A stretch of 64,000 nt of DNA, from positions 1,302,001 to 1,366,000 of the forward strand of contig NZ_LR216287.1 in NCBI RefSeq assembly GCF_900696045.1, written 5' to 3'. The position numbers were made by a program, and so were the translations under genes. The notes under the pieces were generated by a model. It had not been told where the DNA came from. It saw nothing but the letters and a program-made list of their open reading frames with translations, and searched no databases. Below, piece after piece: positions 40,295 through 49,314 of the stretch (within the stretch, counting starts at the first letter, position 1; each line of letters starts with the position of its first letter). Source of the stretch: Candidatus Nitrosocosmicus franklandus. GTDB lineage: Archaea; Thermoproteota; Nitrososphaeria; Nitrososphaerales; Nitrososphaeraceae.

Positions 40295-41099
40295 AATTTT
40301 GTTTTAGTCAAAAGAGTATATAAAAGACACCTAAGGATGTCTATGCCGATTGATTTGTTATACGATTCCTTAGATTTTAAATTTTCTTCTCATCTTCTTC
40401 TAAAGACGATAAAAGTTGTTTATTATTATGACACCATGAAACAATAATTCTGTTTCTGGTTTTCTTTTTTTTGATATCATACAGGTTATCCAAATACTTT
40501 CTTTATGGTAGAAAAGATAATTCCAACTATGAATCTACGTATCTTTGAACATTATAAGTTGCTTATACATTGTAGATAGTAATCTGTAGATTAAAAACAG
40601 GCCCTTACCGTATACTTATTGTTATGAATTATCGTTTCTCCCTCTCTGCATACGGTATCACAAAGAAGTTCGTACTTGAGGAGCAGCACTAACACTAGGA
40701 TCATAATAATTCAGAATTTAAAATAACTTCTATTAAATGACCAGTGTACCAATTATGGTATAAAAAAATCGAACTCTGGTGTGAAATAATACAAATCACC
40801 ACTTATCAAATAAAAAAAACAAAATAATTTTCAGATGTAAATTAGTCACAATTTTTTCTACTAATTCTACTAGTAACGACAGATGTATTTTGTACTTTGA
40901 TTGCAATTATCTTTAGTTAGAATATTACGGAGAATTTTTGACCGGTATTGAATCCAGGAACACAATTACAATATACAATAATTTTGAAAAAATTTGTTAG
41001 CATAGTTGTGAATTTGTTGATTCCTTATTCTTAGATAGAAACGAAAGTCGAGTTTTCAAAACACGCTTATATCTTCAAGCTTATTAAACGAACAATTTA
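40295..41099. other. Gene-poor stretch upstream of the IS pair
   Basis: No convincing gene. An inverted repeat TACCGTAT (40606-40613) and ATACGGTA (40650-40657) spans 36 bases and could be a binding site. The last 8 bases before 41108 form the left target duplication of the outer IS. Confidence 0.45.
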
Positions 41100-41107
41100 G
41101 ATAAAAA
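41100..41107. repeat. Left target-site duplication of the outer IS (GATAAAAA)
   Basis: The 8 bases GATAAAAA directly before the outer IS recur directly after it at 42455-42462. An 8-bp duplication is the hallmark of IS6-family transposition. Confidence 0.9.
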
Positions 41108-41109
41108 GG

Positions 41110-41117
41110 CTCTGTTC
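41110..41117. repeat. Left target-site duplication of the inner IS (CTCTGTTC)
   Basis: CTCTGTTC at 41110-41117 recurs at 41785-41792, exactly flanking the inner element. The duplicated bases belong to the terminal repeat of the outer element, proving the order of insertion. Confidence 0.9.
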
Positions 41118-41784
41118 GGCTCTGTTCATTTAGCGTCAAGTCTATAGCTTGAAGATGTCCTATCTCTTTTATGAATACTAGAAACAGAACACCTTCAAAA
41201 TATGTGTATTATGGCTTACATTTGTACTTTTCAGGTCTTTCTCTTAGGAAAACATCTGAAAGATTATCATACTGTATCAAACGAAATCATGTCACTATCT
41301 GGAACTGGATTCAAAAGTACCAACCTAAGATTATCAAGACAAAACAAAGAAGGATATGTGAATTCATTGTAGATGAAACATTGCTTAAGGTTGGTTCAGA
41401 ATACACGTGGTTATGGGTTGCAATAGATGCGAAAAGTAAGGAAATTCTCTCACTATCCATTTCTAAGGAGAGAAACATGTTTGTTGCGGAACGGTTTCTG
41501 TCAAACATAGTCAGAGACTATGGAAAGCATCCAGTTTCAACAGATGGTGGTACTTGGTATCCCATGGCTTGTCAATTCCTTAAATTAGAACACCATCTCC
41601 ATTCCTCCTATGAAAAAAACTTGATTGAAAGAACAATGCAGTATATCAAGGACAGAACTGAAAGTTTCGATGATTACTTTCCCTGCAGGCTAAAGAACTG
41701 CAAACTAAAACACGTAAAAAACTGGTTGAACCTGTTTGTCGACTATCACAACAAGGAATTAAAACCTGTTAACTGAACAGAGCC
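41118..41784 (+). mobile_element. Inner (younger) IS6-like element, apparently intact
   Basis: 667 bases with terminal inverted repeats GGCTCTGTTCATTTA (41118-41132) and its near-complement TAACTGAACAGAGCC (41770-41784), matching at 14 of 15 bases. It holds one intact transposase gene. Flanked by the 8-bp duplication CTCTGTTC. It landed in the end of a related, diverged element. Confidence 0.93.
41171..41776 (+). CDS. IS6/IS240-like DDE transposase
   Basis: A 201-residue transposase. The N-terminal helix-turn-helix covers LRKTSERLSYCIKRNHVTIWNWI. The catalytic DDE triad is Asp68 in FIVDETLLKVG, Asp125 in PVSTDGGTWYP and Glu153 in NLIERTMQYIKDR. The small size and the 8-bp target duplication fit the IS6/IS240 group. 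No frameshift is seen, so it may be active. The start ATG is 53 bases inside the left end. Confidence 0.9.
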   Translation: MNTRNRTPSKYVYYGLHLYFSGLSLRKTSERLSYCIKRNHVTIWNWIQKYQPKIIKTKQRRICEFIVDETLLKVGSEYTWLWVAIDAKSKEILSLSISKERNMFVAERFLSNIVRDYGKHPVSTDGGTWYPMACQFLKLEHHLHSSYEKNLIERTMQYIKDRTESFDDYFPCRLKNCKLKHVKNWLNLFVDYHNKELKPVN

Positions 41785-41792
41785 CTCTGTTC
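41785..41792. repeat. Right target-site duplication of the inner IS (CTCTGTTC)
   Basis: Second copy of the 8-base duplication that flanks the inner element, continuing into the body of the outer element. Confidence 0.9.
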
Positions 41793-42401
41793 ACTTAATA
41801 TGTTTTATTTCATTGTTATGATGGTCTACAAAGAGCCGCAGCCAATTCCGTACATGCTTTAACTTGCAATTCTTTATTCTACAAGGAAAGTAGTCATCGA
41901 AACTTTCGGTTCTATCCTTTATGTATTGCATCTTTCTTTCAATCAGACTTTTCTCCAGAGAGGAATGAATGTGATGATCGAGATTTAAGAATCTACAGGC
42001 CATTGGATACCAAGTACCTCATCATCAGTCGAAACTGGATGAATTCCATGAATCTTGACTAAACCTGAAATGAATCTTTCAGCTACAAACATGTTTCTTT
42101 CTTTAGAGATAGACAGTGCGAGAATTTGCCTGTTTTCTGTCTGGTTCAGTTGCAACCCAGAGCCAGACAAACTCTGATCCCACCTTCAACATGGTCTCAT
42201 CTATTATATACTCTAGAACTCTTCTTCTAGTTGACTTAGCTTTTGAGGCCTGTATTTTTGAATCCAATTCCAGATGGAAACGTGATTTCTCTTGTATATC
42301 TGAGACAATCTTTCCGAGGCTTTCCTTAAGGATAGGCCTGAAAAGTACAAATGCAACCCATAATATACATACTTTGAAGGCGTTCTGTTTCTAGTAAGCA
42401 T
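41791..42401 (-). pseudogene. Degraded IS6-like transposase of the outer element
   Basis: Reading on the minus strand from the ATG at 42401, four pieces in different frames align with the intact inner transposase: TRNRTPSKYVYYGLHLYFSG, then VLEYIIDETMLKVGSEFVWL, then LSISKERNMFVAERFISG, then MACRFLNLDHHIHSSLEKS onward to the stop at 41791. At least three frameshifts separate them. The catalytic residues survive in pieces but no full protein can be made. Divergence from the inner copy in the leader and protein shows it is an older, distinct variant. Confidence 0.88.
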
Positions 42402-42454
42402 AAAAGAAATGGAATGCTTTCAAGCTATAGGCTTATCGTTAACTGAACAGAGCC

Positions 42455-42462
42455 GATAAAAA
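42455..42462. repeat. Right target-site duplication of the outer IS (GATAAAAA)
   Basis: Second copy of GATAAAAA, immediately after the outer element's end. Confidence 0.9.
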
Positions 42463-42914
42463 CTACAGTTCTACTTCAATGAGTAAAATGTGTCGATTTT
42501 TGAATGATCCCGATTAACAATATGAAGAAATATCAAAATGAAAGTATGTTCATGCGAACTAAATTACTTTTAACTAGGCCCGTCTATAACATGATCGCGA
42601 ATCGTGATTCAACAGGTTTTTCTCTCTTTTATCGAGTCTACAAAAAAATTACAGCCATTTCCTAGCTGTTTTGACTTGCAATACATTTGCTACTTGGAAG
42701 ATACCTATGTAATTCTCTTATATGTTTAATGTATGAAAACATTATTGCAAGCAAAGTTCTTTTCTAATACGAAAAATAAATTAGATGAGTCTACAATCGA
42801 TTGCTTTGAAATGAATGTTAAGCCTCACTGTCTGTTGTAGAGATAATCTGTCTACCTTGGACCGTATCGGCTATCAAGAAATCTCTAATACTAAACGATT
42901 TCTAGGTTTCGGTT
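42463..42914. other. Intergenic stretch
   Basis: No gene or repeat seen between the IS pair and the protease gene. Confidence 0.5.
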
Positions 42915-44084
42915 TTATTTCCTTCCTTTGTTTAAAAAAGATTTTCTTTCATCCATTGCTTCAATTATATCGGTCTTGCTAACAATTCCTTCTAATATAT
43001 CACCATTGTCACACACAAGGATCTTGTCTTGGTTTTCTTTGATCATGATCGAAAGTGCTTTTTCGGCCGTATCATTTACATTCAGTAACTTTATCTTACT
43101 CTTTGATAACATTACATCCTTAACAAGAACAGTGTTTCTTTCTGGTTCAGGAACATTTAAACAGCTTTTGAGAGTAACTATGCCAACAATTTCGTAATTT
43201 ATTTTTGTTACCGGAAAAGAACTTTTCATGTAAATATTAAAGTAGTTTCTCAATATGTTATTGATCGTAATATCTTCCGGAACAGAAATAACATTAGTTC
43301 GCATCAACTCACCCAATTTAATCTTGGATAATATCTTCATAATATCATATTGATACATATATGATTGCGCTCCATTCTGCAAAAACCATCCTATTAATAT
43401 AATCCACATGCCACTAACAAATGATCCCGAGAGGATTATCAAAATTCCAAGTCCAAAAAAGATATAAGATATTATAATACCAATCCTTACGGCGATTCTT
43501 GTAGATTTGTCATAATTTTTGTTTCTGCTAAAAAGTAATGATCTTAATATTCTACCACCGTCCATTGGAAACGCTGGAACAAGGTTGAAAATCCCTAAAA
43601 TTAGATTTAAAAATGCTGAGTAGAAAAATATTCCGTTGATCATAATTAATGCTGTATCGTAGAAACTAGCTGGAGGCCAAGTGGTAGATGGTAACGAGGT
43701 AATCCACCAAAATACCGCAAATATACCAGATAAGGCCAGGCTTACTGCCGGTCCCGCTATTGCCATTTTAAACTCTTTTTTAAACTCTTTAGGTTCCTCC
43801 TCAATGTCTGAAACCCCTCCAAAAATAAATAGCATAATTTGTCTAACTCGGATTCCATAAGATTTTGCTACAATGGAATGCGATAATTCATGTAGTAATA
43901 CAGATAAAAATAAAATAATAGTGCCCGTAATACTCATTATCCAATAGTTCACCTGATTCATTCCTGGTGAATATTGAGGCATGAATCCATATGCAAGCGT
44001 CCATGCAATTAAAAAAAATACCAGAACAAGTGAAAAGTGTAATCTGATTGGAATCTGGTAAATTTTTCCTACCTGTAATGACAT
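42915..44084 (-). CDS. Site-2-type (M50) membrane metalloprotease with C-terminal CBS domains
   Basis: A 389-residue membrane protein. Zinc ligands are in HELSH (His65, Glu66, His69) and the third-ligand motif NLVPAFPMDGGRILRS contains Asp175. About six membrane helices span residues 12-250. Two CBS motifs follow (about 255-385: RTNVISVPEDITINNILR and KDVMLSKSKIKLLNVNDTAEKAL), which bind adenosyl ligands. Members cut transmembrane substrates to release regulators, with CBS adding metabolic control. Substrate unknown. Confidence 0.92.
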   Translation of the reverse strand: MSLQVGKIYQIPIRLHFSLVLVFFLIAWTLAYGFMPQYSPGMNQVNYWIMSITGTIILFLSVLLHELSHSIVAKSYGIRVRQIMLFIFGGVSDIEEEPKEFKKEFKMAIAGPAVSLALSGIFAVFWWITSLPSTTWPPASFYDTALIMINGIFFYSAFLNLILGIFNLVPAFPMDGGRILRSLLFSRNKNYDKSTRIAVRIGIIISYIFFGLGILIILSGSFVSGMWIILIGWFLQNGAQSYMYQYDIMKILSKIKLGELMRTNVISVPEDITINNILRNYFNIYMKSSFPVTKINYEIVGIVTLKSCLNVPEPERNTVLVKDVMLSKSKIKLLNVNDTAEKALSIMIKENQDKILVCDNGDILEGIVSKTDIIEAMDERKSFLNKGRK

Positions 44085-44390
44085 TTTATATAATATTTCT
44101 ATTAAATCTGCTTTAATAAAATCATTGATATACTAACAAAAAACATCATGAAAACACATTTGAAAAAAGTGCAGGTTATAGCGGTAGTTACTGTGTTTGA
44201 TTGTATGAAAGTATGCTTGAATTTACTGGCACAGTAATGTTAGGTTATGTTGCAGTAAGGTCACAAAAGCACCATGACACTATTTGCCATGTAAATGGAT
44301 AATACTTGTTTGCTTGCATGTTTGCTCATCTATCTATCTGTCTGTCTGATGTCTCTGTATGCTTATCATATTTCTATTGGAAATATTTGT
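44085..44390. other. Intergenic stretch with a short tetranucleotide tract
   Basis: A run of CTAT and CTGT repeats lies around 44328-44350. Otherwise nothing is seen. Confidence 0.5.
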
Positions 44391-45425
44391 TCAAGAGTCG
44401 TCCATTTTGGATAAAATAAATTTGATCAATTCCACCATTCGCGATGCAAAGCCCCATTCGTTATCATACCAAGACAATACTTTGACTGTGTTACTTTTCT
44501 TCCCTAACACCATAGTGCTAAGGCCATCAACTATAGAAGAATGAGGATCTCCTATAATGTCTGACGAAACTATTGGGTCCTCTGTATACGACAATATTTC
44601 CTTAAATTTTCCTTGTGCAGCTTCCTTTAATGCGGTATTAATTTCACCACTGGTAACCTCTTTTTCTAGGGTTACTACCAAATCTATTATAGAACCATCG
44701 CTAACAGGTACTCTTAAAGCCATGCCATCCAATTTACCTTTCAATTCAGGAATCACCTCTCCAATAGATTTTGCCGCCCCAGTTGTAGTAGGAATTATAG
44801 ACTCTACCGCAGATCTTGCCCTCCTCATATCCTTATGGTGCAGATCCAAAAGATTCTGATCATTGGTAAACGCATGTACTGTTGTCATAAACCCCTTTAC
44901 TATTCCGTATTTATCATTAAGTACTTTGGCTACAGGAGCAAGAGCATTTGTGGTACACGATGCCATAGATACTATGCTGTGATTCTGTGCATCATACACT
45001 TTTTCATTTACTCCCAAGATCATTGTTGCATCAGGGTCTTTCGCGGGAGCCGAAATTACTACCTTTTTTGCTCCTGCCTTGAGATGTTTGCTAGCTCCCT
45101 CTCGATCCTTAAATTTTCCAGTAGATTCCAAAACAAGATCGATTTGAAGACGATCCCAAGGCAGTAATTGGGGATCTTTTTCGGAAAATACATTTATTTT
45201 GTGATCATTTATTATGAGGCATTTATTATCCTTATCTACAGTTACCGTACCATCAAATTTTCCATACACTGAATCATATTTGAAAAGGTGAGCTAGAGAA
45301 TCTAGATCACCAAGATCATTTATTGCAGAAATATTAATCGATTTATTAAACTCTTCATCTTTCAATGCGGCCCTTAAGAAAGTTCTACCTATGCGTCCAA
45401 AACCGTTTATTGCAATATTTTTCAT
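44391..45425 (-). CDS. gap: Glyceraldehyde-3-phosphate dehydrogenase, bacterial type (class I)
   Basis: From the ATG at 45425 (which gives the usual MKNIAINGFGRIGR start) the protein has 344 residues. The catalytic Cys157 sits in SMASCTTNALAPVAK and His184 in TTVHAFTNDQ; Asp37 after the second strand suggests NAD preference. It oxidises or forms glyceraldehyde 3-phosphate. Most archaea use an unrelated-looking class II enzyme, so this class I form probably came from bacteria, perhaps long ago. It would serve gluconeogenesis and stands near other central-carbon genes. Confidence 0.95.
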   Translation of the reverse strand: MKNIAINGFGRIGRTFLRAALKDEEFNKSINISAINDLGDLDSLAHLFKYDSVYGKFDGTVTVDKDNKCLIINDHKINVFSEKDPQLLPWDRLQIDLVLESTGKFKDREGASKHLKAGAKKVVISAPAKDPDATMILGVNEKVYDAQNHSIVSMASCTTNALAPVAKVLNDKYGIVKGFMTTVHAFTNDQNLLDLHHKDMRRARSAVESIIPTTTGAAKSIGEVIPELKGKLDGMALRVPVSDGSIIDLVVTLEKEVTSGEINTALKEAAQGKFKEILSYTEDPIVSSDIIGDPHSSIVDGLSTMVLGKKSNTVKVLSWYDNEWGFASRMVELIKFILSKMDDS

Positions 45426-45667
45426 AAATAGTATTAACAAAGAAATCTATTAAGTATTATTTCAGAAAATTATAACTACAATTTCTCTTTTATCTATACT
45501 TTTAATATATGTTTAATTCTCTGATAAATATAACATGTTATTCCATATCAACTTAGAAGTGTTTTTGGCCTACAATTATTTCAACTAAATGTATGATAAA
45601 AGTGGATGAAGAGATAATGTATATGTGTATTTGTTGCCTACTACTGCAATTTCCAATTGTTCTTATA

Positions 45668-47122
45668 TTAATCTACAATTCCTAATTTCTTTGCCAATCT
45701 TACCAATTTTTGACTATAGGATACAGGAAATCTTTGTTCCTGATCTTTTTTTATAAGAAACGGCATCATTTGAATTTGCCGTTTATAATATTTCTGTATC
45801 ACTGATAACTGTGGTAACGATTTTACAATAGAACCATTTTCAATAATCTTTTCCAAAAGAGGCAAAGATCCCTCCTCCATGGACTCGTCTGCCAATGAAA
45901 TTATATCTTCAACCAAGATCCCTTTATTATCCATGATTCGGTGAATTTGCTTTGGGCCCGGCAATGTATGTTTGCTAAGACTTTTTTTGGCTTTATATAT
46001 TATTACCATTCGATCAATATCAGATGCAATGATACCTGAATGCAATTTTATATTCTCGCTGCTGAGATCTGATTTGTCCTTTTCTTGTACCCGAATAGCG
46101 ACCAATTTATATACGCAGTTTATTACTGAACTATCTCGCGATGTACTGAGCTCTGTGCCTACAGCAAAACTATCTATTGGAGCCTTATTTTCGAGTAATC
46201 CCTTAATAATACTTTCATTCAAGTCGCCACTTACCATAATTTCTGTATTCCTATAATCGGTGTTCCCCACAGCATCCAATATTTCCCTTACTTTCTTGCT
46301 TAGATACAACAAGTCTCCGCTATCTATCCTCACTCCTTTTGGTAATATTCTTTATTTTATTATCATTTTTATGGCATTTAATGTATCAAAGGTATCAATT
46401 AAAAGAAAACCATCCGGAAAAAGTCTTTGGAATTCCTTAAATGCCATAATTTCACTTTCAAAGCTCGTGATAAACGAATGAGCCATGGTACCGTAAATAG
46501 GTATACCAAACTGCATGCCAGCAAGAGTATTTGATGTACCCACACATCCTCCTATAAAAGCAGCTCTTGCTGCCAAGAGAGCAGCTTGTGGTCCGTGAGC
46601 TCTTCTTGAACCAAATTCAATTATTGGTTTATTGCTGGCAATATTACAAATTTTAGAAGCTTTTGTAGCGATGAGTGTTTGAAAATTGATCGTTGATAAA
46701 AGATAAGTTTCTAGTAGCTGAGCTTCTATAATGGGAGCTTCAATTCTGAGTATTGGTTCGTTAGGAAATAGGGTTGTCCCTTCTGGAACAGCCCACAAGT
46801 CGCCTGTAAACTTTAATTCAAGCAAGTAATCAAAAAAATCTTGGCTTATCTTTCTAAAAACATCTAAAGATTTCAAATAGTCTATTTGATCTTTGTTAAA
46901 AGTAAAATTCGAAATGTATTCTACCGCTTGCTGTAATCCTGCAGCCACCAAATAGGATCTATTTTCAGGTAATTCTCTAGCAAACATTTCGAATATAGCC
47001 TTTGTTTTCCAATCTTTATGAAATTGACTGAAATAATACCCTGCAGCCATAGTTAGTTCATAAAAGTCTGTCATTAGTGCTGCTGCATTGTCATCTAAAC
47101 TACTAACTTTCATATATTCCAA
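45668..47122 (-). pseudogene. pncB: Nicotinate phosphoribosyltransferase with an in-frame TAA
   Basis: Two open parts, 46352-47122 (256 codons) and 45668-46333 (221 codons), are in the same frame and separated by 18 bases after a TAA at 46352-46354. Together they make one normal-length enzyme of NAD salvage: ALMTDFYELTMAAGYY at the start, the phosphate-binding FGSRRAHGPQAALLAARAAF, the phospho-His segment GTMAHSF, then after the stop RIDSGDLLYLSKKVREIL and VGTELSTSRD. Expected reading across the gap is NAIKMIIK-x-RILPKGVRIDSGDL. A GTG follows the stop and could restart, making a split protein, or the stop may be an error. Confidence 0.88.
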
Positions 47123-47339
47123 TTAAATTAAGGTTATTTTATTAAATTATCATATTATTTTTTCCCAATTTATACTAGGGTTTTCTTAAACTGCTTTAAG
47201 ATTATTTTTATCGGGTTATCTCGTTACTACTTCGACCTTGTAATTACCAATTTCAATAGATTCAAGTATTACATCATTCCTAAATATTGAAACTAATATA
47301 TAAGAATAAGCATATTGTTGAGTAAAAGATATAATATTT

Positions 47340-48335
47340 TTGTACAACAACATTATCATAGTGTACGAGAACGGGATCCTAAAAAGATATCCAAAGAATC
47401 CCATACTTACTCCTAATAAAAGTAATTGGTGGGAGAGTCAAGCTGTTTTTAACTGCGCCACACTGTATGATGGGAACAAGGTACACATGTTATATCGAGC
47501 TATAGGGGAATATGAGAATTATATTTCAAGAATAGGATATGCTTCCAGTCGTGATGGTTACAGTTTTAAAAGACGAAACAAAATAGCCTTCGATCCTATT
47601 TTAGACTATGAACAATTTGGTATAGAAGATCCACGATTGTCTAAAATAGAAGACAAGACTTATGTGACCTACGTAGTATTGTCTCAACATGTCAAGGCAG
47701 GACCAGCTGTATCAACTGCTTTGGCAGCAGTAAACAAAGATTATTCGCACTTTGAAAGATTGGGTATAATTACAAGCAAAGAAATGGATAACAAAGATGT
47801 AGTTCTTTTCCCTGAGAAGCTTCCTTCTAAATTGAATAAAGGAGGAAAATCATTTTTTAGTTTACACAGACCCAGTTCCTGGGTTGGCAAAGCATATGGG
47901 GTTGATAGCCCCAGCATATGGCTTGGTGAATCTTCTCAGTTAACTACGGTAGAAGAACATACTTTACTTATGAAACCGGAGTTTGAATGGGAGCAATTAA
48001 AGATAGGTGCTGGACCTCCGCCTCTAAAGACAAAATATGGTTGGTTAGTAATATACCATGGAGTTAGTTTAGATAGAATATATAGTGCTGGCGCTGCAAT
48101 CTTGGACTTGAATAATCCAGCTAAAATAGTTTGTAGATGCAATAAGCCAATCTTGACTCCAACTACAGAATATGAAAAGTCAGGAGATGTTGATAACGTA
48201 GTTTTTCCCACAGGGTTATGCAATATCGACGGAGAATTGTTCCTTTATTACGGAGGTGCAGATAAAGTCTGTTGTCTAGCAACTGCTGAACTCGACGATC
48301 TAATACAATACATTTTTCAGAATAATGAAATATAG
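47340..48335 (+). CDS. GH130-type glycoside phosphorylase/hydrolase-like protein
   Basis: A 331-residue protein that looks like a five-bladed propeller of the GH130 family. The N-terminal blocks ILKRYPKNPILTP and WWESQAVFNCATLYD are typical, as are YRAIGEYENYISRIGYASSRDG, FGIEDPRL (catalytic Asp region) and LFLYYGGADKVCCLATA near the end. GH130 members phosphorylate or cut beta-mannosides. The start is TTG 47340 or GTG 47361, both non-ATG. A glycosyltransferase gene follows at 49315, suggesting a glycan pathway. Confidence 0.85.
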   Translation: MYNNIIIVYENGILKRYPKNPILTPNKSNWWESQAVFNCATLYDGNKVHMLYRAIGEYENYISRIGYASSRDGYSFKRRNKIAFDPILDYEQFGIEDPRLSKIEDKTYVTYVVLSQHVKAGPAVSTALAAVNKDYSHFERLGIITSKEMDNKDVVLFPEKLPSKLNKGGKSFFSLHRPSSWVGKAYGVDSPSIWLGESSQLTTVEEHTLLMKPEFEWEQLKIGAGPPPLKTKYGWLVIYHGVSLDRIYSAGAAILDLNNPAKIVCRCNKPILTPTTEYEKSGDVDNVVFPTGLCNIDGELFLYYGGADKVCCLATAELDDLIQYIFQNNEI

Positions 48336-48693
48336 ACTAAAAACATGGTCGATAGAAACAAGCTAACAAGTAGCTATTATAATAGTATGTATGTAAACAT
48401 GGGATCAAAAAAAGCAGATATAAAACACAGTTACATTATCAGGATTAAATTCCTCATTGTCATCGTTATCAACTGGTTTGCATTTCCTCAAAAAAGACTA
48501 CAATGTTGTTGAATTTTTAATATATATATGCAGTTATCCTATGAAGGATTATTTGAATACCTACTTTATTATCAATAGATCAATAGGATATTTTACAATT
48601 TGCTCTTTCTTACAATTTAGAAGGAACAACAATAATGAAAGATTTTAGAAAAAATGTACAATGTATATATAGAAAATTTTGATAAATATCATC
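48336..48693. other. Intergenic stretch
   Basis: A 63-codon frame at 48457 does not look coding. No repeat or RNA gene seen. Confidence 0.45.
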
Positions 48694-49182
48694 ATGGCTA
48701 CACTCAAGCCTAGTATTTTAGTACCTTATGATGCAACTGAACTCTCCATAAAAGCACTAGATAAGGCCGTTGAAATTGCTACAAATATGAATTACACCAT
48801 TCTTCTTTTATACATTATCGATGATGCCAGCTTTTGTCCCTCAAAAATGGAAAAATTTATTTCAAATCAAAAAGACTTTGAGAAAGCTAAAAAGTATTTT
48901 GTAAAATCTATTAGAGAGGGCGCGGATAAACACTTGTTTCAGCTTGTCAACAAGATTAAGGAAAAAAATAAAACGAAAGAAAAAGAATCGTTTATCAAAT
49001 ATATTATCAGAGTAGGGCACCCGGCAGATGAAATCCTTTCGGTTTCCAAGGATCCAAACATACGTTTGATAGTAATGGGTACCAGTGGATCATTGAAAAA
49101 ACGGCACAATAGAAGAGGGGTAGGAAGTATATCTAGATGGATCTCTGAGGTAGCATCTTGTCCTGTCGTTTTGATGCGCTAA
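48694..49182 (+). CDS. Universal stress protein (UspA family)
   Basis: A 162-residue USP from the ATG at 48694 (an in-frame TTG 15 bases earlier is less likely). It opens KPSILVPYDATELSIKALDKAVEIA, in which Tyr-Asp replaces the usual Val-Asp-Gly. The nucleotide loop is GTSGSLKKRHNRRGVGSISRWI with extra basic residues, so binding may differ from the other USPs here. The final CPVVLMR is normal. It lies between the GH130 and glycosyltransferase genes. Confidence 0.88.
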   Translation: MATLKPSILVPYDATELSIKALDKAVEIATNMNYTILLLYIIDDASFCPSKMEKFISNQKDFEKAKKYFVKSIREGADKHLFQLVNKIKEKNKTKEKESFIKYIIRVGHPADEILSVSKDPNIRLIVMGTSGSLKKRHNRRGVGSISRWISEVASCPVVLMR

Positions 49183-49314
49183 TAAATCTCAATCATACTA
49201 TTATACTATCGAAATAAAATTCGATAATTCAATTACAAATAAAAAAATAGATATTGTTTATTGGATATAAAAAGATGAATTATAAATCTATACTTCGTAT
49301 ATTTCTAGACACAA

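Larger units (their letters stand above)
41108..42454 (-). mobile_element. Outer (older) IS6-like element, interrupted by a second copy
   Basis: One end reads GGCTCTGTTC at 41108-41117, then is broken by the inner IS and continues ACTTAATATG from 41793. The other end is GTTAACTGAACAGAGCC at 42438-42454. Rejoined, the terminal repeats agree at 15 of 16 bases. Its own length without the insert is 672 bases. The flanking 8-bp duplication is GATAAAAA on both sides. Its transposase gene, on the minus strand, is broken by frameshifts, so it is dead but its ends are intact. Confidence 0.9.

Noticed and set aside
40606-40657. Inverted repeat TACCGTAT/ATACGGTA
   Set aside because: Arms of only 8 bases with a 36-base spacer and no adjacent gene start; weak evidence as a site.
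44328-44350. CTAT/CTGT microsatellite
   Set aside because: Short and intergenic; no function suggested.
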